Assembly (NCBI RefSeq): GCF_025847275.1
Contig: NZ_JAOZEV010000002.1
Location: 310,001-374,000 of the forward strand
Reading direction: 5' to 3'
Length of the DNA stretch: 64,000 nucleotides
DNA from: Flavobacterium frigoritolerans
Lineage (GTDB): Bacteria; Bacteroidota; Bacteroidia; Flavobacteriales; Flavobacteriaceae
Shown: positions 27,757 through 37,116 of the stretch, piece after piece
Layout of the letters: each line of letters begins with the position of its first letter
Position numbering within the stretch: the stretch's first letter is position 1
Position numbers and translations under genes: made by a program
The notes under the pieces: generated by a model
What the model was told of the DNA's origin: nothing
Databases searched by the model: none
What the model saw: the letters and a program-made list of their open reading frames with translations, nothing else

Positions 27757-28082
27757 GATTCTGAGGGACTAAGTAACTAAGGCTCTAAGTTTAATGCTTT
27801 GCTTATATTAAAAGCTCCAGCATTGCTTAATATTTATAGAAACGAATATCCGTTAAACCAAAGCTCCATTGGCGCGATATCTTATTATGGTAATACAATA
27901 TATCACCCCGCTGGGGTTTCTCTCCATAAATGTCTTAATTTCTATAAATATAATATCCCTCTGGGATTACACATTTTTAACTTCTCAATCTACTAACAAA
28001 AAAGCCCAAACTAAAAATAGTTTGAGCTTTATTTTTTTTTTGATCTAAGAACCTCAGTTACTTAGTCCCTTAGCAACTTTAA
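27757..28082. repeat. Region bounded by inverted GGGACTAAGTAACT repeats
   Basis: GGGACTAAGTAACTAAGGCT (27763-) is matched in reverse by AGTTACTTAGTCCC (28059-28072). A related short block, CACTAAGGCTCTAAG, lies at 27288-27302. Inside are a block with ATATCACCCCGCTGGGGTTT and the terminator of the oxidoreductase gene. The enclosed open frame at 27799-27996 looks non-coding. Confidence 0.55.
27998..28031 (-). terminator. Intrinsic terminator after ferredoxin-NADP reductase gene
   Basis: AAAGC-CAAACTA type arms (28001-28013) pair with TAGTTTG-GCTTT (28018-28030), one A-C mismatch. Read on the minus strand it ends in TTTTTTG. Confidence 0.8.
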
Positions 28083-28084
28083 GA

Positions 28085-29137
28085 TTAAACTATTGCTTTA
28101 ACAACAGCTTTTGGAGCTTCTTTACGAGTTCCGTCAAATCCGTCTACACCTGAAACAGTAGTATATTTAAGTACATATTTTTTACCCGGATTGATAATTT
28201 GATATGCAGCCTGACACATTAAAGTTGCTTCGTGGAATCCACAAAGAATCAATTTTAATTTTCCTGGATACGTATTAACGTCTCCAATGGCAAAAATTCC
28301 CGGAATATTGGTTTGATAATCTAATGCATTATTTACTTTAATTGCATTTTTTTCGATATCTAATCCCCAGTCTCCGATTGGACCTAATTTTGGTGTTAAT
28401 CCGAAAAGTGGAATAAAATAATCGGTTTCGATAGTTCGGTGTGCTCCGTTTTCTTCGATAACAAGTGACTCAATATGCTCTGCACCATTGATTCCGATAA
28501 CTTCTGCTGGAGTAATTAATTTAATTTTCCCCGCTGTTTTTAATTCTTGTACTTTTTCTACTGAATCAAGAGCTCCTCTAAATTCATTTCTACGGTGAAT
28601 TAAAGTCACTTCTGAAGCTACATTTGAAAGGAATATACTCCAGTCTAAAGCTGAATCTCCTCCTCCTGCAATTACAACTCTTTTATCTCTAAATTTCTCT
28701 GGGTTCTTGATGAAGTATTTTACTCCTTTATTTTCATAAAACTCAATATCTTCAATAAGTGGCTTACGTGGTTCAAAACTTCCTAAACCTCCTGCAATAG
28801 CAATAACTGGCGCATGAAATCTAGTTCCTTTATTTGAGGTTACGATAAAACTTCCATCTTCTTGTTTCTCGATTGTTTCTGCTCGTTCTCCTAATGTATA
28901 ACCTGGTTCAAATTGCTTAATTTGCTCTTGTAGGTTATCAATTAAGTCTCCTGCTAAAACTTCTGGAAATCCAGGAATATCATAAATAGGTTTCTTTGGA
29001 TATAATTCTGAAAGTTGCCCACCTGCTTGTGGTAAAGCATCTAATATATGGCATTTTAATTTTAACAATCCTGCTTCAAAAACGGCAAATAAGCCAGTCG
29101 GCCCTGCTCCTATTATAAGTATGTCTGTTTTAATCAT
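28085..29137 (-). CDS. Thioredoxin-reductase-like ferredoxin--NADP+ reductase
   Basis: A 350-residue FAD/NAD(P) oxidoreductase. The start is placed at 29137 (MIKTDILIIGAGPTGLF), which puts the FAD-binding GAGPTG right at the N-terminus; the upstream Met adds an unconserved tail. A second dinucleotide site is VIAGGGDSALDW (about residues 155-166). It lacks the CxxC redox pair of true thioredoxin reductases, so it fits the YumC-type ferredoxin/flavodoxin reductase class. As the last gene of the sulfate-reduction cluster it probably supplies electrons to sulfite reductase. Confidence 0.8.
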   Translation of the reverse strand: MIKTDILIIGAGPTGLFAVFEAGLLKLKCHILDALPQAGGQLSELYPKKPIYDIPGFPEVLAGDLIDNLQEQIKQFEPGYTLGERAETIEKQEDGSFIVTSNKGTRFHAPVIAIAGGLGSFEPRKPLIEDIEFYENKGVKYFIKNPEKFRDKRVVIAGGGDSALDWSIFLSNVASEVTLIHRRNEFRGALDSVEKVQELKTAGKIKLITPAEVIGINGAEHIESLVIEENGAHRTIETDYFIPLFGLTPKLGPIGDWGLDIEKNAIKVNNALDYQTNIPGIFAIGDVNTYPGKLKLILCGFHEATLMCQAAYQIINPGKKYVLKYTTVSGVDGFDGTRKEAPKAVVKAIV

Positions 29138-29240
29138 TTTATTGTTGTTTATAATCATTCTTAATAAATACAAAGAAACAAATAATTTATACTATTTTCA
29201 ATGATTTTTATCATTGATTTCTTTCTTTGCTCAAAAAAAT

Positions 29241-29822
29241 CTATTGTGTGTTTTTTAGTGAGGCTGTAATCTCATTCATTCTTTTAACCTTTTCTTCAAA
29301 ATCACCTTTTAGGGTTTTCCTATAGTCATTTAGGTTTTCAACCATTTTATTAATATCTTCAGGAATAACTTCTTCGAAAAATTCTCGAAGCCTTTTGGCT
29401 GTTGTTGGTGATTTTCCATTAGTAGAAATAGCAATCTTTACATTTCCTTTGGTTACGATTCCACCTAAATAGTAGTCACATAAATCTGGCGTATCGGCAA
29501 TATTACAAATGAGATATCTTTTTTGTGACAAATCATATATCCTTTTATTTACTAACAAGTCGTCGGTACAAGCAATAACCATATGCCGTTTCTTTAGCAT
29601 CTTTTTCTTAAACTTTGATTCTGTTAATTTAATCGAAGAATGCTGTTCTGCCAATACTTTAATATCAAGATGAAAGTGTGGAGCAACAACCTCAACATTA
29701 GCATTGGGGCTTGATTTTAATAAAAAAGAAAGTTTCTCTAATCCCACATTTCCACCACCTACAATAAGCACATTCAGCTTATGCAGTTTTAAAAAAATAG
29801 GATATAATTCGTTTCTTTCCAT
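29241..29822 (-). CDS. Precorrin-2 dehydrogenase/sirohydrochlorin ferrochelatase (siroheme synthase N-terminal type)
   Basis: A 193-residue Met8/CysG-N-like enzyme that oxidises precorrin-2 and inserts iron to finish siroheme. The NAD site is VLIVGGGNVGLEK (about residues 14-26) and the family motif TNGKSPTTAKRLREF follows near residue 133. Its start codon overlaps the stop of cobA by one base (TAATG), showing translational coupling. It makes the siroheme used by the sulfite reductase two genes upstream. Confidence 0.88.
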   Translation of the reverse strand: MERNELYPIFLKLHKLNVLIVGGGNVGLEKLSFLLKSSPNANVEVVAPHFHLDIKVLAEQHSSIKLTESKFKKKMLKKRHMVIACTDDLLVNKRIYDLSQKRYLICNIADTPDLCDYYLGGIVTKGNVKIAISTNGKSPTTAKRLREFFEEVIPEDINKMVENLNDYRKTLKGDFEEKVKRMNEITASLKNTQ

Positions 29823-30598
29823 TACAATTGAATTTTATTTGATACAAATTCCTCGTAAAACCCTTTTAACTTACTGCTTTCTCTAACTACTTCTCCAATG
29901 ATAATGATCGCTGGTGAACCTAGTTTGTTTTTGGTAGCTATTTGCTGAATTGTGTTTATAGTTCCAATTCCCACTTTTTCTTCTGGAGTTGTTCCGTTTT
30001 GAATAATCGCAATCGGAATTTCTCCTTTTGATTCTTTTTGAAACAAAGCTACTATTTGTGATAGTTTACTCATGCCCATCAAGATAACTACTGTGGCTGA
30101 TGATTGTGCTGCAAGAGCAACATCTGATGATAGTTTTCTATCTGATGTTGTCCCTGTAATTGCCCAGAAACTCTCTGAAACTCCTCTTTTGGTTATCGAA
30201 ATTCCCTGATATGCAGGAACTGCAATTACCGATGAGATGCCAGGCACAACAAATGTAGGGATTCCAAAACTCTCCACGTATTCTATTTCTTCGCTTCCAC
30301 GACCAAACACAAACGGATCTCCTCCTTTTAGTCGTACTACATTTCCATAAGTTAATGCATTGTCGACTATTAATTGGTTAATCTGGTCTTGTGTGTAGGC
30401 ATGATTTCCTATTCGCTTGCCAACAAAAATTCGGATTGCATTTTTAGGTGCATACTCCAAAATTTCTTCATTTGCCAAAGCATCATACAAAACCACATTT
30501 GCTTCAGCAAGTGCTTTTACACCTTTTAAAGTTATCAAATCCGGATCTCCCGGACCTGCTCCAACTAAAGTTACTTTGGGTTTTACTGTATTAAGCAT
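29822..30598 (-). CDS. cobA: Uroporphyrinogen-III C-methyltransferase (SUMT)
   Basis: A 258-residue SAM-dependent methyltransferase making precorrin-2 for siroheme. Signature regions are LVGAGPGDPDLITLKG at the N-terminus, VRLKGGDPFVFGRGSEE (about residues 84-100) and VVPGISSVIAVPAYQGI. It overlaps the 3' end of the sulfite reductase gene by eight bases and the siroheme synthase gene by one, a tight operon. The symbol follows common usage for single-domain SUMT. Confidence 0.92.
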   Translation of the reverse strand: MLNTVKPKVTLVGAGPGDPDLITLKGVKALAEANVVLYDALANEEILEYAPKNAIRIFVGKRIGNHAYTQDQINQLIVDNALTYGNVVRLKGGDPFVFGRGSEEIEYVESFGIPTFVVPGISSVIAVPAYQGISITKRGVSESFWAITGTTSDRKLSSDVALAAQSSATVVILMGMSKLSQIVALFQKESKGEIPIAIIQNGTTPEEKVGIGTINTIQQIATKNKLGSPAIIIIGEVVRESSKLKGFYEEFVSNKIQL

Positions 30599-32681
30599 TA
30601 GCTAAATCTTTGGCTCTATATTTTTCGATGGTATCAAAAAATGAAATTCCTTCTTGGATGTATTGTTTTGCAAATGCTTCTGAAGGCTCCACTTTATTGA
30701 TTTGATAAACTAATTCTTTAAATGTTGTTGGCAATTCTATTTTAGAAGTTGCTACAAAAACAGTATCAAACAAATCAACAATTCCTGCGTGATTGTTAGT
30801 TTTTTCATCTTCTGAAAGTAACAATGCTTTAGCACCATTTACAAATCCTGCGTAAGCATGATAAATAGCATCTGACCATTTATTTTCGTCGAATGATTCT
30901 TGTGCAAACGTTAATTTGTCTTTTGCTTCTAATAATAAAGTGGCAACTAAATCGATAACAACTCCTGCACATTCTCCTACTCCAACTGCTTTTACGTAGT
31001 TATCGGCATTACCCCAATCTACAAAATCAGCTTCGGTTAGATTGGTTACATCTGCGAAAGGTTTTAAAATTTCATAGAAGTATTTTTCACCTTTTGCATC
31101 GTAATAATTCAAGAATTTTTCTCCGTTTGCATTGGCATCAAAATCATTTAAGATGGTACGCAATGCATCTGGTCCTCTACGGCTTGGAATTTTGATTACT
31201 TTATCAGCAAAACGTCCTGCTCCATTTCCTAATTTTCCTCCTCCCAATAAAACTTGTAACGCTGGCGCTACTAATTTTCCTGAATTGATTGACATTCCCT
31301 GAAACCCGATTGCTGACATATTGTGTTGTCCACAAGCATTCATACAACCACTAATTTTTATTTCGATTTCGTGATTATTGCTATATTGAGGATATTCGGC
31401 ATTTAAAACTTTTTCCAATTCTTCGGCAATTCCGGTACTACTTGCAATCCCAAGATTACAAGTATCTGTACCCGGACAAGCTGTAATATCGGCAGTTGAA
31501 TTATACCCTAGATTTACAAAACCTAGCTTTTCTAATTCCTGATAAAAGAAGGGCAGATTTTCTTCTTTTACGTGACGTATTACAATATTTTGACGCAATG
31601 AAAAACGCAATTCATTTGCCGCATAATTTTTAATTAAATCAGCTAACAGTCTCGCTTTATCAGTATAAAAATCTCCTAATAAAACTTTGATACCGATAGC
31701 ATAATAACCATCTTGCTTTTGAGCAATTACGTTTGATTTCTTCCAAACTTCATAAGCTGCTGTATCTTCAATAGTAACGGATGGAACTGTTAATAACGGC
31801 TCTGGAATTGGTGCATCAAAAGCGGTTGTATCAATTTCATACGTTTCAAAAGCGATTGCTTTTTTCTCTTGTTCAACCAAATTCATAAAAGTATCTCTAC
31901 CTATTTCTTTGATTAAAAATTTTAAACGTGCTTTCATTCTTTTGGCGCGTTCTCCGTATCTGTCAAAAATACGAATCACTCCTTCTGCTGTTGGAATAAT
32001 TTGGTTAGCAGGTACAAATTCCGAAAGTAATTCAGCATGTGCTGGTTGCGAACCTAATCCTCCACCTAACATTATTTTGAAACCACGAACGCCATCTACA
32101 ATTTTTGGAATAAATCCTAAATCGTGTAAATAACTCAAAGCGGTATCTTCATCTGATGATGAGAACGAAATTTTGAATTTACGTCCCATTTCCTGACAAA
32201 TAGGATTTCTTAGTAAATACTGAAACAAAGCATGTGCATAAGGCGAAACATCAAATGGTTCGTTTACATCAACACCTGCCAATTCGCTTGCAGTAATATT
32301 ACGAACGGTGTTACCACAAGCTTCACGCAAAGTAACATCGTCTTTGGCTAAATTTGCCCAAAGTTCTGGAGTTCTGTCTAAACTTACATAGTGAATCTGA
32401 ATGTCCTGACGTGTTGTAATGTGCAAACGTCCTGTAGAATATTCATCAGAAACTTTAGTAATACGTACTAATTGCTCGCTGGTAACTTTACCAAAAGGCA
32501 ATTTAATACGAATCATTTGAACGCCTTCCTGACGTTGCCCGTAAATTCCACGTGCTAAACGAAGACTACGAAAACGTTCATCATCAATTTTTCCTCCACG
32601 GAATAAGTGAATCTTTTTTTCTAAATCGATAATCTCTTTCTGAACTATCGGATTTTCTATTTCTGTTCTAAAACTTTCCAT
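30591..32681 (-). CDS. Siroheme-dependent sulfite reductase with C-terminal HEPN-like domain
   Basis: A 696-residue nitrite/sulfite reductase family enzyme reducing sulfite to sulfide. Two ferredoxin-like and catalytic halves are present. The [4Fe-4S]/siroheme cysteines are CPGTDTCNLG near residue 402 and SGCMNACGQHN near 447. After the usual end (about residue 560) it carries an added helical segment (about 585-690, with SDAIYHAYAGFVNGAKALLL) resembling a HEPN domain. Context (CysN, CysD, CysH, siroheme genes) supports sulfite rather than nitrite as substrate. The electron donor is probably ferredoxin, reduced by the 28085 product. Confidence 0.9.
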   Translation of the reverse strand: MESFRTEIENPIVQKEIIDLEKKIHLFRGGKIDDERFRSLRLARGIYGQRQEGVQMIRIKLPFGKVTSEQLVRITKVSDEYSTGRLHITTRQDIQIHYVSLDRTPELWANLAKDDVTLREACGNTVRNITASELAGVDVNEPFDVSPYAHALFQYLLRNPICQEMGRKFKISFSSSDEDTALSYLHDLGFIPKIVDGVRGFKIMLGGGLGSQPAHAELLSEFVPANQIIPTAEGVIRIFDRYGERAKRMKARLKFLIKEIGRDTFMNLVEQEKKAIAFETYEIDTTAFDAPIPEPLLTVPSVTIEDTAAYEVWKKSNVIAQKQDGYYAIGIKVLLGDFYTDKARLLADLIKNYAANELRFSLRQNIVIRHVKEENLPFFYQELEKLGFVNLGYNSTADITACPGTDTCNLGIASSTGIAEELEKVLNAEYPQYSNNHEIEIKISGCMNACGQHNMSAIGFQGMSINSGKLVAPALQVLLGGGKLGNGAGRFADKVIKIPSRRGPDALRTILNDFDANANGEKFLNYYDAKGEKYFYEILKPFADVTNLTEADFVDWGNADNYVKAVGVGECAGVVIDLVATLLLEAKDKLTFAQESFDENKWSDAIYHAYAGFVNGAKALLLSEDEKTNNHAGIVDLFDTVFVATSKIELPTTFKELVYQINKVEPSEAFAKQYIQEGISFFDTIEKYRAKDLANA

Positions 32682-32715
32682 TTCTTTTTTTGCTTTAGGC
32701 TTTTTTTATTTTCTT

Positions 32716-32794
32716 GCTTTAGGCTGTAAGCTATATGCTATAAGCTTTTAAATAACTCGTTATACATTTTCGCTTAAAGCTTACAGCCTAAAGC
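32716..32794. repeat. 17-bp perfect inverted repeat between cysN and sulfite reductase
   Basis: GCTTTAGGCTGTAAGCT (32716-32732) and AGCTTACAGCCTAAAGC (32778-32794). A partial third copy (GCTTTAGGCT) begins at 32693. It is a REP-like intergenic element in the operon that may form a hairpin in the mRNA. Confidence 0.75.
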
Positions 32795-32807
32795 ATATTG
32801 CAGGAAA

Positions 32808-34052
32808 TTATCGAATAAACCCTACTCCTGCAGTTGTATTGGTTGCGGTATCAATAAGGATAAAAGCTCCGTTTGATTTATTGTCATTGTATGCATCAAA
32901 ATACAAAGGCTTGCTTAATTTAATACTTACTTCTCCTATTTCGTTTATTGCTAACTGAGTTGCTGGTGTTGTACCTGAATAATCGGTTGCGATTGTATTT
33001 TTGATACTTTCTACTTTTGCCAAAACTCTGTTTGTATTATGCTGAACGATATATTTTGTTCCCGGAACTAACTTTTTAGAATCCATCCAACAAACTGTTG
33101 TTGTTATATCCTTTTCTATTTTTGGAAGTTCAGATGATTTTACAATCATATCTCCTCTGGTAACATTGATATCATTTTCTAATTCAATTGTGATTGATGA
33201 ACCTGCAATTGCTTCGTCAAATTGTTTATCAAAAAAGTGAATATTCTTTACTTTAGATTCTGTTAAAGAAGGTAAAACTGTTACTGCATCTCCTACTTTA
33301 ATTGAATTTCCATATAGTTTACCAGCATATCCTCTAAAATCATGGTACTCTTCTGTCTTTGGGCGAATTACTGTTTGAACTGGAAAACGGGCTTGTCCTT
33401 TTTCAAAAACATCTGTTGGCTCTAAAGCTTCTAAATGTTCCAAGACAGTTTGACCTGTATACCAAGGCATATCTTTAGATTGATCAACTACGTTTCCTCC
33501 GTTGATTGCACTTAATGGAATGTAACTTACGTTTTGTTCCTTAAAAGTACTTTTAGCATTTAATGCCTGAAAATCGGCTTTGATTTTATTATAAACTTCT
33601 TCTGAATAATCGACTAAGTCCATTTTATTAATCGCCACAATTACCTCTTTTACTCTCAATAAATTATTGATAAAAAAGTGACGGTAAGTTTGCTCGATTA
33701 CTCCTTTTCTAGCATCAATTAAGATGATTGAAACTTGCGAAGTCGAAGCTCCCGTAACCATGTTACGCGTATACTCTACGTGACCCGGAGTATCTGCAAT
33801 AATGTAACTTTTCTTTGCTGTCGAAAAATAAATATGCGCTACATCAATCGTAATTCCTTGTTCTCTTTCTGCAACTAATCCGTCAGTTGCAAGTGAAAAG
33901 TCTAAGTAATCGTATCCTTTTAATTTGCTGCTTTTTTCTATTGCTTCTATTTTATCTGTAGTCAATGACTTTGTATCATACAATAATCTTCCGATTAAAG
34001 TACTCTTTCCGTCATCTACGCTTCCTGCTGTTGCTATTTTTAAAACTTCCAT
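32808..34052 (-). CDS. cysN: Sulfate adenylyltransferase subunit 1 (GTPase)
   Basis: A 414-residue GTPase that drives adenylylation of sulfate by CysD. Motifs: G1 GSVDDGKSTLIGRLL, G3 DTPGHVEYTRN, G4 NKMDL, and EREQGITIDVAH as switch I. It is an EF-Tu-like protein of usual length without a fused APS kinase, and no cysC is found nearby. That fits with direct reduction of APS by the CysH encoded two genes upstream. Confidence 0.95.
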   Translation of the reverse strand: MEVLKIATAGSVDDGKSTLIGRLLYDTKSLTTDKIEAIEKSSKLKGYDYLDFSLATDGLVAEREQGITIDVAHIYFSTAKKSYIIADTPGHVEYTRNMVTGASTSQVSIILIDARKGVIEQTYRHFFINNLLRVKEVIVAINKMDLVDYSEEVYNKIKADFQALNAKSTFKEQNVSYIPLSAINGGNVVDQSKDMPWYTGQTVLEHLEALEPTDVFEKGQARFPVQTVIRPKTEEYHDFRGYAGKLYGNSIKVGDAVTVLPSLTESKVKNIHFFDKQFDEAIAGSSITIELENDINVTRGDMIVKSSELPKIEKDITTTVCWMDSKKLVPGTKYIVQHNTNRVLAKVESIKNTIATDYSGTTPATQLAINEIGEVSIKLSKPLYFDAYNDNKSNGAFILIDTATNTTAGVGFIR

Positions 34053-34196
34053 TCTATATTTTTTGTTTCAGGTTTTAAATTTTAGTTTAAAGTTGACTCC
34101 CTTTAAGCTAAAGTTTAAATCTGTATTTTTTTTGTTTTTCCGATTTCGTTTTTAATTACTATCTGAATTGCATTTATAATTCACAATTGATAATTA

Positions 34197-35096
34197 TTAA
34201 AAGTATCCTTGTTGTTTTCTTTTCTCCATTGCTGCTTCAGAACGTTTGTCATCGATTCTGGCTCCTCTTTCAGAAATTGTTGATGTTCTGATTTCTCCAA
34301 CTACTTCTTTAATTGTTGCTGCATACGAATCAACAGCTGCGGTACATGTCATATCTCCAACAGTTCTAAAACGAACGATTCTTTCTTCAATTTGTTCGTC
34401 TTCTTCTTGATATACATATGGAGAATGTGACCAGATTAATCCGTCTCTCAAGAAAACTTTACGTTTGTGTGAAAAGTAAATAGATGGGATTTCGATTTTT
34501 TCTTGTTCGATATAACTCCATACATCCAATTCTGTCCAGTTAGAAATTGGAAAAACGCGTACGTTTTGTCCATTTTCAATTTTTCCATTCAAAATATCAA
34601 ATAACTCTGGACGTTGGTTTTTCTCATCCCATTGACCGAAATCATCACGAACTGAAAAAATACGTTCTTTTGCTCTTGCTTTTTCCTCATCTCTACGTGC
34701 ACCACCAATACAAGCATCAAACTTAAATTCTTCGATTGCATCCAAAAGTGTGATTGTTTGCAAGCTGTTTCTACTAGAATACTTACCTGTTTCTTCTACC
34801 ACTTTTCCTTCATCGATAGCATCCTGAACATTTCTTACGATTAATTCTAATCCTAATTCTGCAACCAATTTATCTCTAAATTCTATTGTTTCAGGAAAAT
34901 TATGTCCTGTATCAACGTGCAATAGTGGAAAAGGTATTTTTGCAGGAAAGAATGCTTTTTGTGCTAAACGCACTAAAGTAATCGAATCTTTACCTCCCGA
35001 AAAAAGTAAAACCGGTTTATCAAATTGAGAAATTACTTCTCTAAAAATGTATATCGCTTCGCTTTCTAAAGCATTTGTTTTTAATACTGAACTCAT
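34197..35096 (-). CDS. cysD: Sulfate adenylyltransferase subunit 2
   Basis: A 299-residue PP-loop ATPase forming APS from ATP and sulfate with CysN. The start at 35096 (MSSVLKTNALESEAIYIFRE) is preferred to one 15 bases upstream because it matches the family N-terminus. The PP-loop is LLFSGGKDSITL; CIGGARRDEEKARAKER is also characteristic. The C-terminus ARIDDKRSEAAMEKRKQQG matches CysD. It lies 144 bp before cysN on the same strand, with A/T-rich repeats between. Confidence 0.95.
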   Translation of the reverse strand: MSSVLKTNALESEAIYIFREVISQFDKPVLLFSGGKDSITLVRLAQKAFFPAKIPFPLLHVDTGHNFPETIEFRDKLVAELGLELIVRNVQDAIDEGKVVEETGKYSSRNSLQTITLLDAIEEFKFDACIGGARRDEEKARAKERIFSVRDDFGQWDEKNQRPELFDILNGKIENGQNVRVFPISNWTELDVWSYIEQEKIEIPSIYFSHKRKVFLRDGLIWSHSPYVYQEEDEQIEERIVRFRTVGDMTCTAAVDSYAATIKEVVGEIRTSTISERGARIDDKRSEAAMEKRKQQGYF

Positions 35097-35196
35097 TGTT
35101 TTTTGTTTCAAAGTTTAAAGTTTAAAGTTTCAGGTTTAACAACCTCATCTAAAAACTTTTAACCATTATTATTTTTTATTCTATTCTCTTACCTCT

Positions 35197-35907
35197 CTAT
35201 TCTTTCTTAGCACTATGCAAACCACATTCTTTATGACTTGACTCCCACCACCATCTTCCGGCTCTAATATCTTCATCTGGCAAAATTGCTCTTGTACATG
35301 GTGCGCATCCTATACTTACAAAACCTTTTTTATGTAATGCATTTTGAGGCACACTATGTTCTTGTAAGTAAGCTTCAACTTCTTGTAATGACCATTTTAA
35401 TAATGGATTGAATTTTATTATTTCGAAGTTGGCATCGTATTCAAACAATTCCAAATCATTTCTATTCTCTGATTGTTCGGCTCTTAATCCTGTTATCCAA
35501 ACTGCATTTCCTGCCAAAGCTTTTCTAAGAGGAACGACTTTACGGATAAAGCAACATTCTTTTCTGTTCTCTACCGAGTCATAAAAACTATTTGGCCCTT
35601 TTTCTTTTAGTAAACTCTCTACAGCAGTTGCTTCTGGAAAATAAACCTCAATTTGTTTTTTATACTTTTTTAATGTTCTATGAAAAACATCGTATGTTTC
35701 CTGAAACAATCTTCCTGTATCTAATGTAAAAATGGTAATTGCGATATTATTTTTAGCTATAAAATCGGTAATAACCTGATCTTCCTGACCAAATGAAGTC
35801 GAGAAAACCACTTTGTCTTTGTATTCATTAGCCAAAAATTCTAATGTTTCTTCTAGAGAAAAATCTTTTGTTTTAGCTAATAAAGTTGTAATATTTGTTG
35901 CACTCAT
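35197..35907 (-). CDS. cysH: Assimilatory adenylylsulfate (APS) reductase
   Basis: A 236-residue thioredoxin-dependent reductase of activated sulfate. It has the iron-sulfur cysteines of the APS type: ENRKECCFIRK (about residue 118) and SIGCAPCTRAI (about 200), plus the catalytic Cys in the C-terminal KECGLHSA. PAPS-specific enzymes lack the CC/CxxC pairs, so this enzyme should use APS directly, which explains why no APS kinase gene is seen. The substrate-binding segment is FSTSFGQEDQVI. Confidence 0.93.
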   Translation of the reverse strand: MSATNITTLLAKTKDFSLEETLEFLANEYKDKVVFSTSFGQEDQVITDFIAKNNIAITIFTLDTGRLFQETYDVFHRTLKKYKKQIEVYFPEATAVESLLKEKGPNSFYDSVENRKECCFIRKVVPLRKALAGNAVWITGLRAEQSENRNDLELFEYDANFEIIKFNPLLKWSLQEVEAYLQEHSVPQNALHKKGFVSIGCAPCTRAILPDEDIRAGRWWWESSHKECGLHSAKKE

Positions 35908-35931
35908 ATTCTTAGTTTTTCTAAAAAATTA

Positions 35932-36834
35932 TTACAATAATTTAGATAATGTTTTTAAACTCAAAAGGATAATTAATATTCCTACCGCCACCATCATTGG
36001 TTTTCTTTTTATTTTATTCACTAAAAAAGCAGCAAGAGGAGCCGCAATTACGCCACCTAAAATTAAACCTATAATAACTTGCCATCCGTGGATTCCTCCA
36101 AAAAGCATAAATGTTACACCACTTGCAAATGAAACTGCAAACTCGGCTGCATTTACCGATCCAATTGTATAACGAGGATTTCTTCCTCTACCTAACAATG
36201 TCGAAGTTACGATTGGTCCCCAACCACCACCTCCTACAGCATCCATGAATCCTCCGAAGGTTGCCAAGATTCCAAGACGTTTGGTTTTCTTTTTAATTAT
36301 TGTTTTATTTAATGCTTTTCTAATAATTATTACCGCCAACACTATCATATAAACCGCTATGAATGGTTTTATAACATCTCCGTCGATTACATCTGATAGT
36401 AAATAAGCTCCTGTAATCGAACCTAAAACCCCTGGAATCAATAAATTCTTGACTAATTTTTTATTGATATTCCCAAACTTATGGTGTGATATCGCCGATG
36501 CTCCTGTTGTAAACATTTCTGCTACGTGAACTCCTCCACTACTAATTACTGGAGAAACTCCGTAAGCTAATAAAAAAGAGGTTGATGTTGCTCCGTAACC
36601 CATTCCTAATGTACCATCTACCAATTGTGCAAAAACTCCAATTAAGAAAAATATTAAAAATTCTTGGTTGAATCCATCTAGAAAACCTTGCCATGAAAAT
36701 TCGGCATGATGATTATAAATAAGTACCAAAATCAAACCCAACAATAAGGCAGCAGGAATTATAACCCATAATTTTTTTGAAAACGACTCACCTGATTTTA
36801 TTGCTACGGTATCTAACTTCAGCTCTTTCTCCAT
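35932..36834 (-). CDS. TSUP-family (TauE/SafE) sulfur-anion permease
   Basis: A 300-residue inner-membrane protein with about eight membrane helices and the TSUP repeats DGTLGMGYGATSTSFLLAYG (about residues 74-93) and MDAVGGGGWGPIVTSTLLGRG. It is first in the cys operon and 24 bp before cysH, so it is likely to move sulfate or sulfite. The direction of transport cannot be read from sequence. A strong promoter with a candidate regulator site is just upstream. Confidence 0.85.
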   Translation of the reverse strand: MEKELKLDTVAIKSGESFSKKLWVIIPAALLLGLILVLIYNHHAEFSWQGFLDGFNQEFLIFFLIGVFAQLVDGTLGMGYGATSTSFLLAYGVSPVISSGGVHVAEMFTTGASAISHHKFGNINKKLVKNLLIPGVLGSITGAYLLSDVIDGDVIKPFIAVYMIVLAVIIIRKALNKTIIKKKTKRLGILATFGGFMDAVGGGGWGPIVTSTLLGRGRNPRYTIGSVNAAEFAVSFASGVTFMLFGGIHGWQVIIGLILGGVIAAPLAAFLVNKIKRKPMMVAVGILIILLSLKTLSKLL

Positions 36835-36873
36835 ACACCTAATTTATTCTTTTTTAATTTTAAAATCCATTAC

Positions 36874-36927
36874 CCTATCGGGTTAGTAGATTACAATGCA
36901 AAATTACTACTTATTTCTAAATATCAA
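36874..36927 (-). promoter_or_regulatory. Promoter of the sulfate assimilation operon with candidate Rrf2 operator
   Basis: On the minus strand the -33 TTG is at 36927-36925 and the -7 TAATTTTG at 36906-36899, an 18-base spacer. Just downstream of the -7 lies CCTAT-N7-GTAG (plus strand, 36874-36889), the same motif as at 37060 and 49349. The -33 end is also part of ATCAAA-N6-TTTGAT. Confidence 0.55.
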
Positions 36928-37059
36928 AATAATATTTGATTTTTTTACATCTCTAATTATCTATAAGTTACACATAATACCTTTAAAAAAAATCTATAAT
37001 CCCTCACAGTATATTATAAACCAAGTTTCACTGCCCATTTGTGATATTTCTCTTAAAGT

Positions 37060-37075
37060 CTACCATATCTATAGG
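37060..37075. promoter_or_regulatory. Candidate Rrf2 operator upstream of the TSUP transporter gene
   Basis: CTAC-CATATCT-ATAGG. It shares CTAC-N7-ATAGG with sites at the cys operon and metY promoters. A TA-TT-TTTA word that could be a -7 element lies about 20 bases downstream. Confidence 0.45.
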
Positions 37076-37116
37076 ATTATCGTGAAATTGTTATTATTTT
37101 TACCCAAATTTTATTT

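Noticed and set aside
27799..27996. 65-codon open frame between metH riboswitch and oxidoreductase terminator
   Set aside because: Built from repeat sequence (CACCCCGCTGGGG block) with no coding pattern.
35100..35140. Runs of AAAGTTTAAAGTTT before cysD and similar words near 34060-34120
   Set aside because: Short, degenerate A/T repeats; they may be relics of a repeat family but no defined element or hairpin could be drawn with confidence.
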